From positions 15,472,232-15,536,231 of the forward strand of contig CM012953.1 in assembly GCA_000181795.3 (NCBI GenBank): 64,000 nt of DNA, written 5' to 3'. Below are positions 1-9,872 of the stretch, piece after piece. The number at the start of each line of letters is the position of its first letter. The stretch's first letter is position 1. The stretch is from Trichinella spiralis. Lineage: Eukaryota > Nematoda > Enoplea > Trichinellida > Trichinellidae. The notes under the pieces were generated by a model. The model made no database searches and was not told where the DNA came from. It saw only the letters and a program-made list of their open reading frames with translations. The position numbers and the translations under genes are program-made.

Positions 1-834
1 TTTTCTTATCAATTTACAATTATTATATAATTTGAGCATATAATTAAAAAAAAAGAAATATCAAATGATACTTAAATTGCAAAAACAATCTCAACAAAAT
101 TAAAAAGCTCTTTACTTAACCCGTCTAAGTCACTTTTCATTGATTTATGGATTTACTTTTTAAATGCAACTTGTGCAGTGAAATAAAAATAATTGATTTT
201 AAAGTACAATTTTGCAAACATTATTTTTAAATTTTTTTTAAAGTAAATAGTATTTAATCGGCAAAGAAATAAAAGCACAATTAACATGCTAATTAAAAAA
301 CCAATTAGCAAAGTGTAAAACTAATAATAAATCGTTATAATAATGGATATACAGAAAGCAAGTTAATTTTCAAATCAACATCAAATCTTCATAAAATAAA
401 TTATGCTGCACAATACTATTAAATTGAACACTGACTATTTCATGCAAAACATATTTACTTTACATTCATAAAAGATAAACAAACGAACAAAAGCATGCAA
501 ACAGTTAACAATACTATTATTATTATTATGCAACTAATATTTGTCATAAATCACTTGTAATTAAAAATGATTTGCAGCTTGCTAGTTAGCATATTAATCA
601 CATCACTTACAATATGAATTGATTAACAAAATAGAAAATCCAGAAAAATAACTTTAAAATATTAATAAATTTTGCATATTGGACAGAATTGATTAAATTC
701 ACACGACATTAATATTATTGGCAAATAAAAGTTCACTCTGTATTTTGGTAATGCATTACATTTCAATAACACGCTATAATTTCAAATCGAACAGAAAAAC
801 TGTCATCTAACGTAATATCATTAAAAATTCATAC
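1..834 (-). other. Intron 1 of cystathionine gamma-lyase (partial)
   Basis: On the minus strand a GTATGA donor directly follows the first coding exon, so this A+T-rich stretch is read as the start of its first intron. I see no second exon of the enzyme before the left edge and no other gene. Confidence 0.6.
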
Positions 835-969
835 TTTTGGTTCACCAGGTGCAGGTTGCTTAAATGTTGTGGCTAAACAAATAGGAGGTACAACTTCATG
901 ATGTGCCCATTGTTCTGGTTCTTGTCCAACATGAAGAGCGTCAGTAGCAAAATGGGAAAACGTAGACAT
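835..969 (-). CDS. CTH: Cystathionine gamma-lyase, first coding exon (gene runs off the left edge)
   Basis: This enzyme is a cytosolic PLP-dependent lyase of reverse transsulfuration that splits cystathionine to cysteine, 2-oxobutyrate and ammonia. The exon gives 45 residues with the family's N-terminal signature: FATDALHVGQEPEQW, then VVPPICLATTFKQ. That matches the animal CTH N-terminus closely. The ATG at 969 is chosen because it gives the usual short leader. An in-frame alternative start upstream adds a hydrophobic, non-family stretch. The exon ends in AAA followed by a GTATGA donor (phase 0). The PLP lysine and catalytic core lie outside the window. The gene is divergent from INTS11, with about 1.7 kb between the two ATGs. 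Family assignment is strong; only the start is uncertain. Confidence 0.85.
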
Positions 970-2691
970 TAAAGTCCAACAATCTAGAAGGAATGAATAG
1001 ATATGCAAATTATGTTTCATACAACATTCAGTACATTCAACGCTCGATAAAAATAAAAGTTTCATATAATCAATTTTTTATTAGTAAGTAAGGTTAATTG
1101 ATAGCAGTTTATAATTCATTTTTCAATGCTTGTTATTTCTTAACTCACTAATATATTTCCATAAATGATCAACATGATTATACTTAATTTCATAAAATTT
1201 ATTTCCAAATAGTTCAACAGTTTAACAATTCAACACTAAACAGTTGAATATTACACTGTTGAATAATTTTAAAGATGAAATTCATTTCAAATACTACTGA
1301 CATTTTCATGACAGCAGTCCACATTTATTTAGGTTATACTGAGAAAGAATAACCAAAAAAAAATATTACTGACAAATTATGAATCATATATTTCAGATAA
1401 CTTGAAAATTACATATTTTAAACTACTGAGAAATAAAAAGAAGGACAGTGTGATAAATGAATGTTTCATTTTGATTATATTAATCAACATTACGAATGTC
1501 ATGCCAAATTCAAATCTAAATGTATGCTACAAATGTAAAATGTAAAATGAATATGATATTTTGCTGTTAAAGCAACACTAACATGTAAAAAAAATTTTCG
1601 ATTTAAAAGTAGCTCAGAAATAACTGACTATTTATTTAATCACATTGTTTCCATGGCATTTACTAAACTGCTGTTGAAATTACTTGAAATTATTTCTGAG
1701 AAATATTACACAGAAACATTACACACGCAAAAATACATACCTGAACAAATGCAAATTATTTCAAATTAATTATTTCTACCCTAATTGTATAATATCTGAT
1801 GAGAATAATTCAAAGTACAACTGCTTCGACAAAAATAACGTACCAACTTCTGCTGAGAATAGTATTAATGAATAAAGCGCAAATTAAAAAAAAAACATAC
1901 CTACTTATTAATGAAAATAACCTTAAATAGAACTGTCAAAGAAGTGCTTTATAATAGGCACTACTGTTTGTTTAAATAAATGATGAAACAGGGACTTAAA
2001 CATTATTAATTAAAGAACATTTATATGACGTAGTGGATTTGTATACACATGACGTTGATCTGTAATCATAAAGATATGAATGTAGAATTTATTTAGTCAT
2101 TCAATATTTTCCCCAAATTTGTTGTATCGAATGAAACAAACGAAATTATTCAATTCAGATATTAGACATATAAGAAGAAAAACTGAATAAATAAATTGAA
2201 TCATTGAATTCCATTACTTCAACTTCACTTGGCTGATTTATTTCAATAATTTTCAATTCTGCACAAAAAAATTTCATGCAATGAATGCCTCAAATCCATT
2301 TTAAATATAGGAATATTTTTGAAGTTTACAATACTTTAAATTGATCTCATGCTAACAAATAAAACATTATTTAATGATAATTTAAATATTCTATTACAGT
2401 AATCAAGTATATTCAGAAAATGTTTCAATTATTACACTCCGTTGTTAAATATCATGCATATGTTTATCTTTGTATAACTATTTATAATAAAACATTTTAC
2501 GCGATGTTATTAAGATAAAATATATATTTAAAATATTTAAGGTTTAAATTTGTATTGTCAGAGCATTTCTCTTCAATTTAGAAGGTAATACCTAATTTTT
2601 TATACGTACAGTATAGATTGGTGAAAAGGTAATTTTGAAACTTTGTATTCAAGAAGATTTTTTAGGTTATTGTTGGATTTTTATCACAACC
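970..2691. other. Intergenic, A+T rich, between divergent CTH and INTS11
   Basis: No convincing exon or RNA gene is seen. A 63-codon open frame at 1684-1875 is low-complexity and non-ATG. The stretch should hold the 5' UTRs and promoters of both divergent genes. Confidence 0.5.
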
Positions 2692-5600
2692 ATGCCAGAG
2701 ATAAAGATTGTTCCACTTGGTTAGTGTTAATATATTTTACATTAGTTTTGGCGACTGGCATACATTTATTCATGTTTCTGTTTTGAAACTTTTGACGTAT
2801 TAAATTTTACGTTTTATTAACTTAACACAGGAAATTTTTATATTCATATAAAACACATTGTTGATAGGGCAGATGAATGTAATTTTCGCACCCAGTAAAT
2901 TAATAATACGACTAATAATATGTTGTACCTTCTGTTCAACTTGAAATTAAGTTTTTTGCAAATATTTTTGAATTTTGTTCTACAGCGATTTCAGTAACAG
3001 CTTTTTCCAGTTTATTCCAATATTATAATAATGAAAAACGATTTTTGATAGCATGTGATTATGTTTCTTTAGTTGTATTTATTTTTATATCTTTGTTGAT
3101 GTATTTTCTTGCAATATTTGTAATTCTCAATCACTTTTATTTATAATAAATGTTTAGTTACACATATGCTTTTAAAACGCTTTTAAATTCTTATTGCTAT
3201 CAGTAAAATTTTGTTGATGCAATTGAATGACAAGGGTGAATGTGATGAATAAATAATCTTCATTTTAATACAGGTGCAGGCCAAGAAGTTGGTCGAAGTT
3301 GTATTCTTGTCACTATTGGAGGAAAGAATGTCATGCTAGATTGCGGAATGCATATGGGTTTTAACGACGAAGTATTCTTTCATTTTTAATATTCTTTGTT
3401 TTTTGAATTTTAATTTTGATATATATTTTATTTTTATTTAATGAACTTTGTTTCTATTTAAATAATAATTTACAAAGATTGCTTAATATTGTAGCGTCGA
3501 TTCCCAGATTTCAGCTATATTACTCAGAAAGGAAAATTGGACGACTTTATTGATTGTGTAATTATCAGGTATATTATTTTGAATTAGGTTTGATTATTTT
3601 GAGCATTGAATATTTTTTTATGAATTTTAAGTCATTTTCATCTTGATCACTGTGGTGCTTTGCCTTACATGACCGAGATGGTTGGTTATAACGGCCCAAT
3701 TTACATGACCATACCAACCAAGGCAATTGTGCCTGTGTTACTTGTAAGAAGAATTTAATTTGTTGTTATGTGACAATTAATTTAACAATGCTATGTTTTT
3801 ATAGGAAGATTTTAGGAAAGTTCAAGTTAAGTATCGAAATGATCCTTTTATTTTTACTTCAAACATGATCAAAGATTGCATGAACAAAGTGAAAACGATC
3901 AGCTTGCATGAAGAGCTTATGGTATGCAATGTTGAATTATATTTTTATGCCAAACAATAATTGCTAAAGTAAAACTGCAGTAATGAACTGTTGTGTAACG
4001 TTTGCATTTGAAGAATTGTTTGGTGATTAGGTTATTAAGTTGTTTTTGATGCTATTCTGGACATTTAAGCCTTTTAAAATTTGATTAACTTTCCACTTAT
4101 ATTTTACATTATTTTGATAAATAAATAAATATGTGTGTATGTATGTATATATGTATGTATACATGTATTACTGTTTTATGTTGACAACCAATTGAGAATC
4201 AAACCATATTATGCTGGTCATGTATTGGGCGCAGCAATGTTTGAAATTAGAGTTGGTCACGAATCTGTTGTATATACGGTAGTCATAATTAATTGAATTA
4301 CCATTTATAGAATTACGATGCTGTCCGCTTTTAGGGGGATTTCAATATGACACCAGATCGACATCTGGGTCCAGCGGAAATTGACCGCTGCAGACCAGAC
4401 GTGCTGATCTCCGAGTCTACATATGCGACGACCATTCGTGATTCAAAAAGAGCTCGAGAAAGGGATTTTTTGAAAAAAGTGCATGATTGTATAAATAATG
4501 GTGGAAAAGTTTTGATTCCAGTTTTTGCGTTGGGTCGAGCTCAAGAATTATGCATCTTGCTCGAATCATACTGGGAGCGTATGAATTTGAGCATTCCGAT
4601 TTACGTATCGAAGGGAATGGCAGAAAAAGTAAGTAGAATTTTGTTATCTGTTGTGTCGTGCATTAGTGGATTGATTTTGTCAGGCTGTCGATTATTACAA
4701 ATTATTTGTCACTTGGACAAGTGAGAAAATTAAGAAAACATTCGTGAAAAGAAATATGTTTGACTTCAAGCATGTATTGGTAAGTTGTTGGAAGCATTTT
4801 TTATTGTAATAACACATATGCATAACACTGCATCGGCTATTTTAATACTGGCATTAATTATTACATTTAATTTTTTTAGCCATTTGAAGATTCATTTGCT
4901 GACACTCCAGGTCCAATGGTTGTGTTTGCTACTCCTGGAATGTTACATTCTGGACAATCGTTGAAAATTTTCAAAAAATGGGCTACCAATGAGAAAAATA
5001 TGGTTATCATGCCTGGCTATTGTGTTCAAGGTACAGTGGGATCAAAACTGATAGCTGGAGTGCGGAAGTTGGATTTGGAAAACGGCGCTACAGTAAGTGT
5101 GACAATTGGTGGTAGTAGTGTAAAATTCGAATTAAAAAAGTTTTTTTTTCTTTTATTTAACAGTTGGAGGTTAAATTGTCTGTGGAATACATGTCATTCA
5201 GTGCGCATGCCGATTCCAAAGGCATTGTTCAGTTGATTCGAAACTGCGACCCCAGGCATGTGCTTTTCGTGCATGGTGAAGACTCTAAAATGGAATTTTT
5301 AAAGCAAAAAGTCGAACGTATGCTGTGTAAGTTTTTGTTTCATATTCCTGCTAATTCATTTTGCATTTTCTGCTATTGTTGTCATTATTATTGTAGCGAT
5401 CCCTGTGTTGAAGCCTCGAAATGGACAAAACGTGGCAGTGAACACGATTCCATCTATCGTCATCGAGACGTCGCCGCAGTTGTTGAAAGATTCATTGTCG
5501 AACTTCAATCATCCAGTTGATCCAGACATATTTCAAGCTAGTCTATTTGTTGACAAAAATTTGAAAAGTATAGAACTATTACGAAGCGACGAAGTGCTCA

Positions 5601-5950
5601 AAAGAATGGAATGGGAACCACATCAAGTTGAGTTTATTCTTGATGTGGGTGTCTGCGAGGGTGGTTTAAATTGCTTGCTAGAACAAATTCAGCAGGAAAT
5701 GTATGAGTAAGTGAATTTTTTCAAATATCCATATTATGTGATTATTTTCAATCTGATGATTTGTAGAACTGGTCGATTTCGATCCCAATTCAAATCTGGA
5801 ACCAATGACCTCATCATAGACAATGAGGTGATTTTGAGTGTTTATAGCGAGAAAGAGTTACGTGTGGTCTTTCAGAGGGGAAAAATAGGTATGGTAACAA
5901 AGATCATGAAGATTCTTAAAGACTGCACAACGTTGAGTTTATCTCCTTAG
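2692..5950 (+). CDS. INTS11: Integrator complex subunit 11 (metallo-beta-lactamase/beta-CASP endonuclease)
   Basis: INTS11 is the catalytic RNA endonuclease of Integrator in the nucleus. It cleaves snRNA 3' ends and promoter-proximal nascent transcripts, and it is a paralogue of CPSF73. Twelve exons: 2692-2719, 3274-3371, 3495-3568, 3632-3743, 3805-3921, 4180-4278, 4335-4628, 4684-4779, 4880-5092, 5164-5326, 5397-5706 and 5767-5950. They sum to 596 codons in one frame, giving 595 residues (human about 600). The zinc motif HFHLDH is at residues 68-73. [12 protein letters not shown], the beta-CASP segments ([23 protein letters not shown]) and SFSAHAD follow in family order. Every intron is GT-AG except intron 5 (3922-4179), which has a normal donor but no AG before the exon 6 start fixed by alignment. 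AATAAA lies at 6018 and 6031. The MIF-like gene starts 228 bases downstream. Confidence 0.95.
4130..4168. repeat. ATGT/GTAT-rich simple repeat in INTS11 intron 5
   Basis: Alternating TG and TA steps occupy the last third of intron 5, directly before the exon that lacks a normal AG acceptor. Repeat slippage or a base change here could have altered the acceptor. Confidence 0.7.
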
Positions 5951-6017
5951 AAAAATGTTCAGCTTAAAAATTATATATCTATATATATAACTATACATTT
6001 ATTTAATATGAACTTTT

Positions 6018-6036
6018 AATAAAATATTGAAATAAA
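6018..6036 (+). terminator. Poly(A) signals of INTS11
   Basis: Two AATAAA hexamers (6018-6023 and 6031-6036) lie 68-81 bases past the INTS11 stop and before the next gene of the same strand. This fits 3'-end formation inside a possible operon. Confidence 0.7.
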
Positions 6037-6177
6037 TTTCATGAAATATTTTAAATTTGTTTACTATACGAATGAAAATGACCACAGGATGAAATCTTGA
6101 ACTTTATTATCTTTTACCTGCATTAGTCTATTACAGTAGAATAGCTGGAGGTCAGTAGTTGTCTTGTCTCGTTCGAA

Positions 6178-7577
6178 ATGCCAATTTTCACAATAATTAC
6201 AAATAAAAAAACTGCACCGAAAGATTTTCACCGATTGCTAACAGATCTGTTGGCGGAATTGCTGAAAAAACCGAAAGAGGTATGCATTTATATTGATTTC
6301 ATTTCCACTGATATCGCACTTTTTTGATTTAACTCTATTCTGCGTCATATTATACATGATCCGATTTATATAGCATTACAAATTAAACGTTCATGGTGAA
6401 ACTAATAAATACATTAATAGCATCCAATAAATATATTAGTGCAGTGGTTTCCAGCGTTCTGGGTACTGTGACCTACTTTTCAAACAACTAGTTTTCGCGT
6501 CCCACGTAGCATTATTAAACACGAAAGACTGATTTGCTTCGAGCATTTTGGTGTTATCAAGTTCATTAATGCATTATTATTCATAATGGAGCAGATGAGA
6601 GTGAGAGAAGGATGGGCTTTTTTCGTTTCGGGTTGCCTTTATCACGGCACATGGCCCAGTGGCGTCTGTACAAACTGTGACCCAACTGCGTCATGTTATT
6701 CATTTACATTAGGCTGACCTTTGTCTTTTATGAAGACGTTTAGCTTGTTGATGATTTTTTTTGCCTCGAAAGCCGTGACTTACCACAACTTATCTCACTA
6801 CCCACCAATTTCACGAATCACGACTCAGTTCGTGAACCACTGTATTAGTGTATTTTTCAATACTGTTTTGTAAAAAACATTTATAGCTATGTATTTACTA
6901 ATGGAAGAATTCATTTATCATTTTTAACGTTTATTAAAGTTAAATTATCATCCTTACGGTGTTTGCTGAACTACATATAACTAACAAATTTTTAAATCAC
7001 TGAGAAATTTTATGACGTTTCATTAAATGAACAGCTAGTGGTGGTTGATTTATTGCTTGATCAAAAAATGGAATTTGGCGGCGCTGATGATCCTTGTCTG
7101 ATTGGCGTAGTTCGAGCGGTTGGAAGAATCAGTGCAGAAGAAAATGCACAATATGCCGAAAGATTGAGTGAATTTCTACATCAGCAATTAGGCATTCTTC
7201 CACAACGGTGAGACACTATATAAGTAAAACGTTCTTTAAATAACTCCTTTAAATCTTAATATACGCTTAAACTGCAATTTATTTTTTACATTAAAAAAAT
7301 ATAAAATCATTGGTAAAAAAGAGAAAATAAATAAGTTAACTTGAATTTTAGCTTGTTTACAGTTTCTTCCAGGACTATATTTTAATCTCTCATATGTAAA
7401 TTTATTTCCCACTTTGCGGTAGAAATATAAGTGTATTAGAATGATGCAATTTTGTGACCTCTCACTGATGAGTAAAATATGTAGAAATGAACCTGCTTTT
7501 TCTTTTTTAGAATGTACATACGGTACTTGAATATGGACGGCTTTTACGTTGGATGGAGTGGCTGTCTGCGAGCGTAG
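6178..7577 (+). CDS. Diverged macrophage migration inhibitory factor / D-dopachrome tautomerase-like protein
   Basis: The MIF superfamily consists of small trimeric tautomerases, several of which parasitic worms secrete as cytokine mimics. Three exons, 6178-6279, 7035-7207 and 7511-7577, give 113 residues. The protein starts MPIFT, so the catalytic N-terminal proline is kept. A lysine before Pro31 of the mature chain aligns with MIF Lys32. The FGG turn, VGRI helix-strand junction and C-terminal VGW segment are in place. It lacks the CxxC pair of mammalian MIF. Exon 2 is 173 bases with the same phases as exon 2 of the neighbouring MIF gene, so the two are clear duplicates that have diverged strongly. 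Intron 1 is long because it carries a 401-bp MITE. AATAAA is at 7693-7698. Tautomerase activity is inferred, not shown. Confidence 0.85.
6434..6850. mobile_element. hAT-type MITE (non-autonomous) with 8-bp target-site duplication
   Basis: The element spans 6442-6842. Its ends are CAGTGGTT on the left and AACCACTG on the right, an inverted pair typical of hAT transposons, and similarity continues imperfectly inward. It is flanked on both sides by an identical 8-base direct repeat TATTAGTG (6434-6441 and 6843-6850), the target-duplication length that defines hAT insertions. It holds no transposase-sized frame and is more G+C rich than the surrounding intron. It sits inside intron 1 of the MIF-like gene. 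Confidence 0.9.
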
Positions 7578-7692
7578 ATCTTAGAAAGGAAGAATATTAT
7601 GAAAGTTAATGTCATATTAGCTAAATACTTATGAACTTTCTTTTATAATTTTTATTTATTCCTGAACTTCCTTTCTATCAGTTTGTGTATCC

Positions 7693-7698
7693 AATAAA
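7693..7698 (+). terminator. Poly(A) signal of the MIF-like gene
   Basis: AATAAA lies 115 bases past the stop and about 125 bases before the MIF start codon. Confidence 0.6.
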
Positions 7699-7824
7699 AT
7701 AAAATATGCTGTAATTATCACAGTTTGTGCATTTTCTGATTATAAGCGTGGTTTCACGGGAATATATTTATCAGCTTTTTTCGATGCGCTTCAAATAATT
7801 TAAATTTTCGATTGTTAGTGAAAA

Positions 7825-8274
7825 ATGCCGATTTTTACTCTGAACACAAACATCAAAGCTACCGATGTTCCGTCGGACTTTTTGTCCAGCACAAGCGCAC
7901 TTGTTGGTAATATATTATCAAAACCAGGAAGTGTAAGATCTTTTTGCCGTATATTGCGCGAGCTTTGAATTTTATGAACATATATTTCAGTATGTAGCTG
8001 TGCACATCAACACAGATCAGCAGTTGTCGTTTGGCGGAAGTACAAATCCTGCTGCATTCGGTACTCTGATGTCGATTGGTGGAATAGAACCAAGCAGAAA
8101 TCGTGATCATTCGGCCAAACTGTTTGATCATCTTAACAAAAAATTGGGCATTCCAAAGAATAGGTAATAGCGACAAACAATTGACAATGTTTCGAAAGAG
8201 ATCGTTTCAGAATGTATATCCATTTCGTCAATCTGAACGGAGACGATGTTGGTTGGAACGGTACTACATTCTGA
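7825..8274 (+). CDS. MIF: Macrophage migration inhibitory factor
   Basis: MIF is a small homotrimeric cytokine-like protein with keto-enol (dopachrome) tautomerase activity. In Trichinella it is an excreted/secreted product. Three exons, 7825-7932, 7991-8163 and 8211-8274, give 114 residues, the expected length. After the initiator Met the mature chain starts with Pro1. Lys32 (LSKPG), the FGGST loop, SIGGIEPSRN and the C-terminal GDDVGWNGTTF are visible. There are no cysteines in the CxxC position. Introns are only 58 and 47 bases. The start is unambiguous because Pro must follow Met. A short acceptor-like TTGTTAG lies 8 bases before the ATG and could take a spliced leader. AATAAA is at 8451-8456. 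The sequence agrees with remembered Trichinella MIF almost throughout and is the best taxonomic marker in the window. Confidence 0.95.
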
Positions 8275-8450
8275 TCGAATTGATTGATGATGATGAAAAG
8301 AAAAAATTAGATTTATGTTACCGTAGCTTTTCAGTATATTTTTTTTAGTGTGAATGATTTGGTATTGGTGAAAATTGGGTGTTTATTTAATGAATAGTCA
8401 GAAATTGAATAACTTGCGATTGATTTGCATGAACTTGACAATTAGTGATT

Positions 8451-8456
8451 AATAAA
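8451..8456 (+). terminator. Poly(A) signal of MIF
   Basis: AATAAA lies 177 bases past the MIF stop and is the first hexamer downstream. Confidence 0.6.
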
Positions 8457-9009
8457 TATACATGTTACAAAGTGAAAAAATGATGCGAAATTGTTCAGTT
8501 TACGTTAAAATGTTATTTTGAAGCTGTAAAATAACATTCAACATTTACTTAAAAAAACATATATACATTTAATTTCAATAAAATTATTAGTATATCCTGC
8601 TGTAATTGTTTAAAATAAAAGTAAACAAATTGCTTTTTATTTAATAAGTAATAACAGTCTGCATTTTGCAATGTAGTAAAAGTATCCAGTTCAATTCGGC
8701 TCGACTGAAAGCATTAATTACCACTATTTGTCAAATGAATAAACTGATATAGATACTTGTTGAGAAATCTTTTCTCTATACTTGCTCATCAATTTTTAAA
8801 CTCCCTACGATCAAAATATTGTTTACTGCAACCAAACAATGGTGACGCAATGTAAGCTGACACCCTTGTTTTTCTTGACGGTGCACAATGGAATGGCAGT
8901 GAAACGGTCAAAGGGTCAGCGTCCATGCTGTATAACTGTCACAACCTCGGGGATCAGTTACTGACAACTTGTCAAAAATGAAATGTTTCTGGCAGCGCGG
9001 CTGTTCCAA

Positions 9010-9128
9010 CCAATCACCGGAGCCACACAGATTAAACGGTTGCACAATCAACCCATTTTAATTGGATTTTTCCTCGGAAATTTGAGCCATCAGATGCGGA
9101 ATGAGGTCAACCAACATGTATAAATAAG
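9010..9128 (+). promoter_or_regulatory. Promoter-like block: CCAAT box and TATA box
   Basis: A CCAAT pentamer at 9010-9014 is followed about 105 bases later by TATAAATAAG at 9119-9128, in a stretch that is more G+C rich than its surroundings. The next start codon on this strand is at 9451 (the small membrane protein), leaving a plausible 5' UTR of about 300 bases. The call rests on motif and position only. Confidence 0.45.
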
Positions 9129-9450
9129 AGTGAGGAGGGAGGAGGGAACAGAAGCAAGAAAGTTAGCCTTGCAAACGTCTGGAACCGCTATTCAGCTATT
9201 GTATGATTCCCCGTTCTTGATAAAACAACATCCATTGTTTCGGATCATTATAAATAAAAAGATGCAGTCCACCTACAAAAGGGATCTTCAAGTCTGACTA
9301 AACATTTCTTAAGAATAATGATTTTTAGAATCGAATATGTAAATTGTACCTTTTTATCATATAAATACCGTATACAATGATTCCGCAGTGGAGTATTTTT
9401 ACTGCTTATATTACGAGTTTCAATTGTGTGATTTTTGCAAATTTTTAAAA

Positions 9451-9665
9451 ATGCATCCATCTGACGTTTCAAAACTAGCCGTAATTATTGTTGTAAGTGG
9501 AATGGTTGCATCGGCCATGTTTACTCTTTTGCCTACCGCTTATCCGGAGCATTTTGGTAAATAATAATTTTAATTTTGGCGAAAATAATAACTTGAAAAG
9601 TTATTTCAGGTTTCGTTAAAATGACCAAAGAAAATAACAATTCCGAAGTGAAACAAACAGATTGA
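9451..9665 (+). CDS. Small single-pass membrane protein, 53 residues, unrecognised
   Basis: Two exons, 9451-9556 and 9610-9665, are joined by a 53-base GT-AG intron in phase 1 and give 53 residues. The start MHPSDVSKLAVIIVVSGMV leads into a hydrophobic helix at about residues 8-30. Then come LLPTAYPEHFG and a short charged hydrophilic tail ending in KQTD. The size, single membrane segment and basic-acidic tail resemble small mitochondrial inner-membrane assembly factors such as the SMIM20 type, but I cannot align it convincingly to any family. AATAAA at 9762-9767 and a promoter-like block upstream support a real transcript. It converges on SRPRA, with only 207 bases between the two stop codons. 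Confidence 0.55.
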
Positions 9666-9761
9666 AACTTGTATATAGTTGCAGATGAACATCTGTTGAA
9701 AAATTAATATTACTTTGATTAGATTACAGATTTTCATTGATCCTTTTCATGTTCAGTAAAG

Positions 9762-9798
9762 AATAAAATTTTTATTCTTGGCCAACAATTGATTTATT
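9762..9798. terminator. Opposed poly(A) signals of the small membrane protein and SRPRA
   Basis: AATAAA on the plus strand (9762-9767) serves the 53-residue protein gene. TTTATT at 9793-9798 is an AATAAA on the minus strand that fits the SRPRA 3' end. The two 3' UTRs would touch or overlap. Confidence 0.5.
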
Positions 9799-9872
9799 GC
9801 ACAAATGGGCAATTCTGATGGATGTTGTAATAAAGAATTATTACTGTAATTTTTTTTCTTTTGAATATAAAA

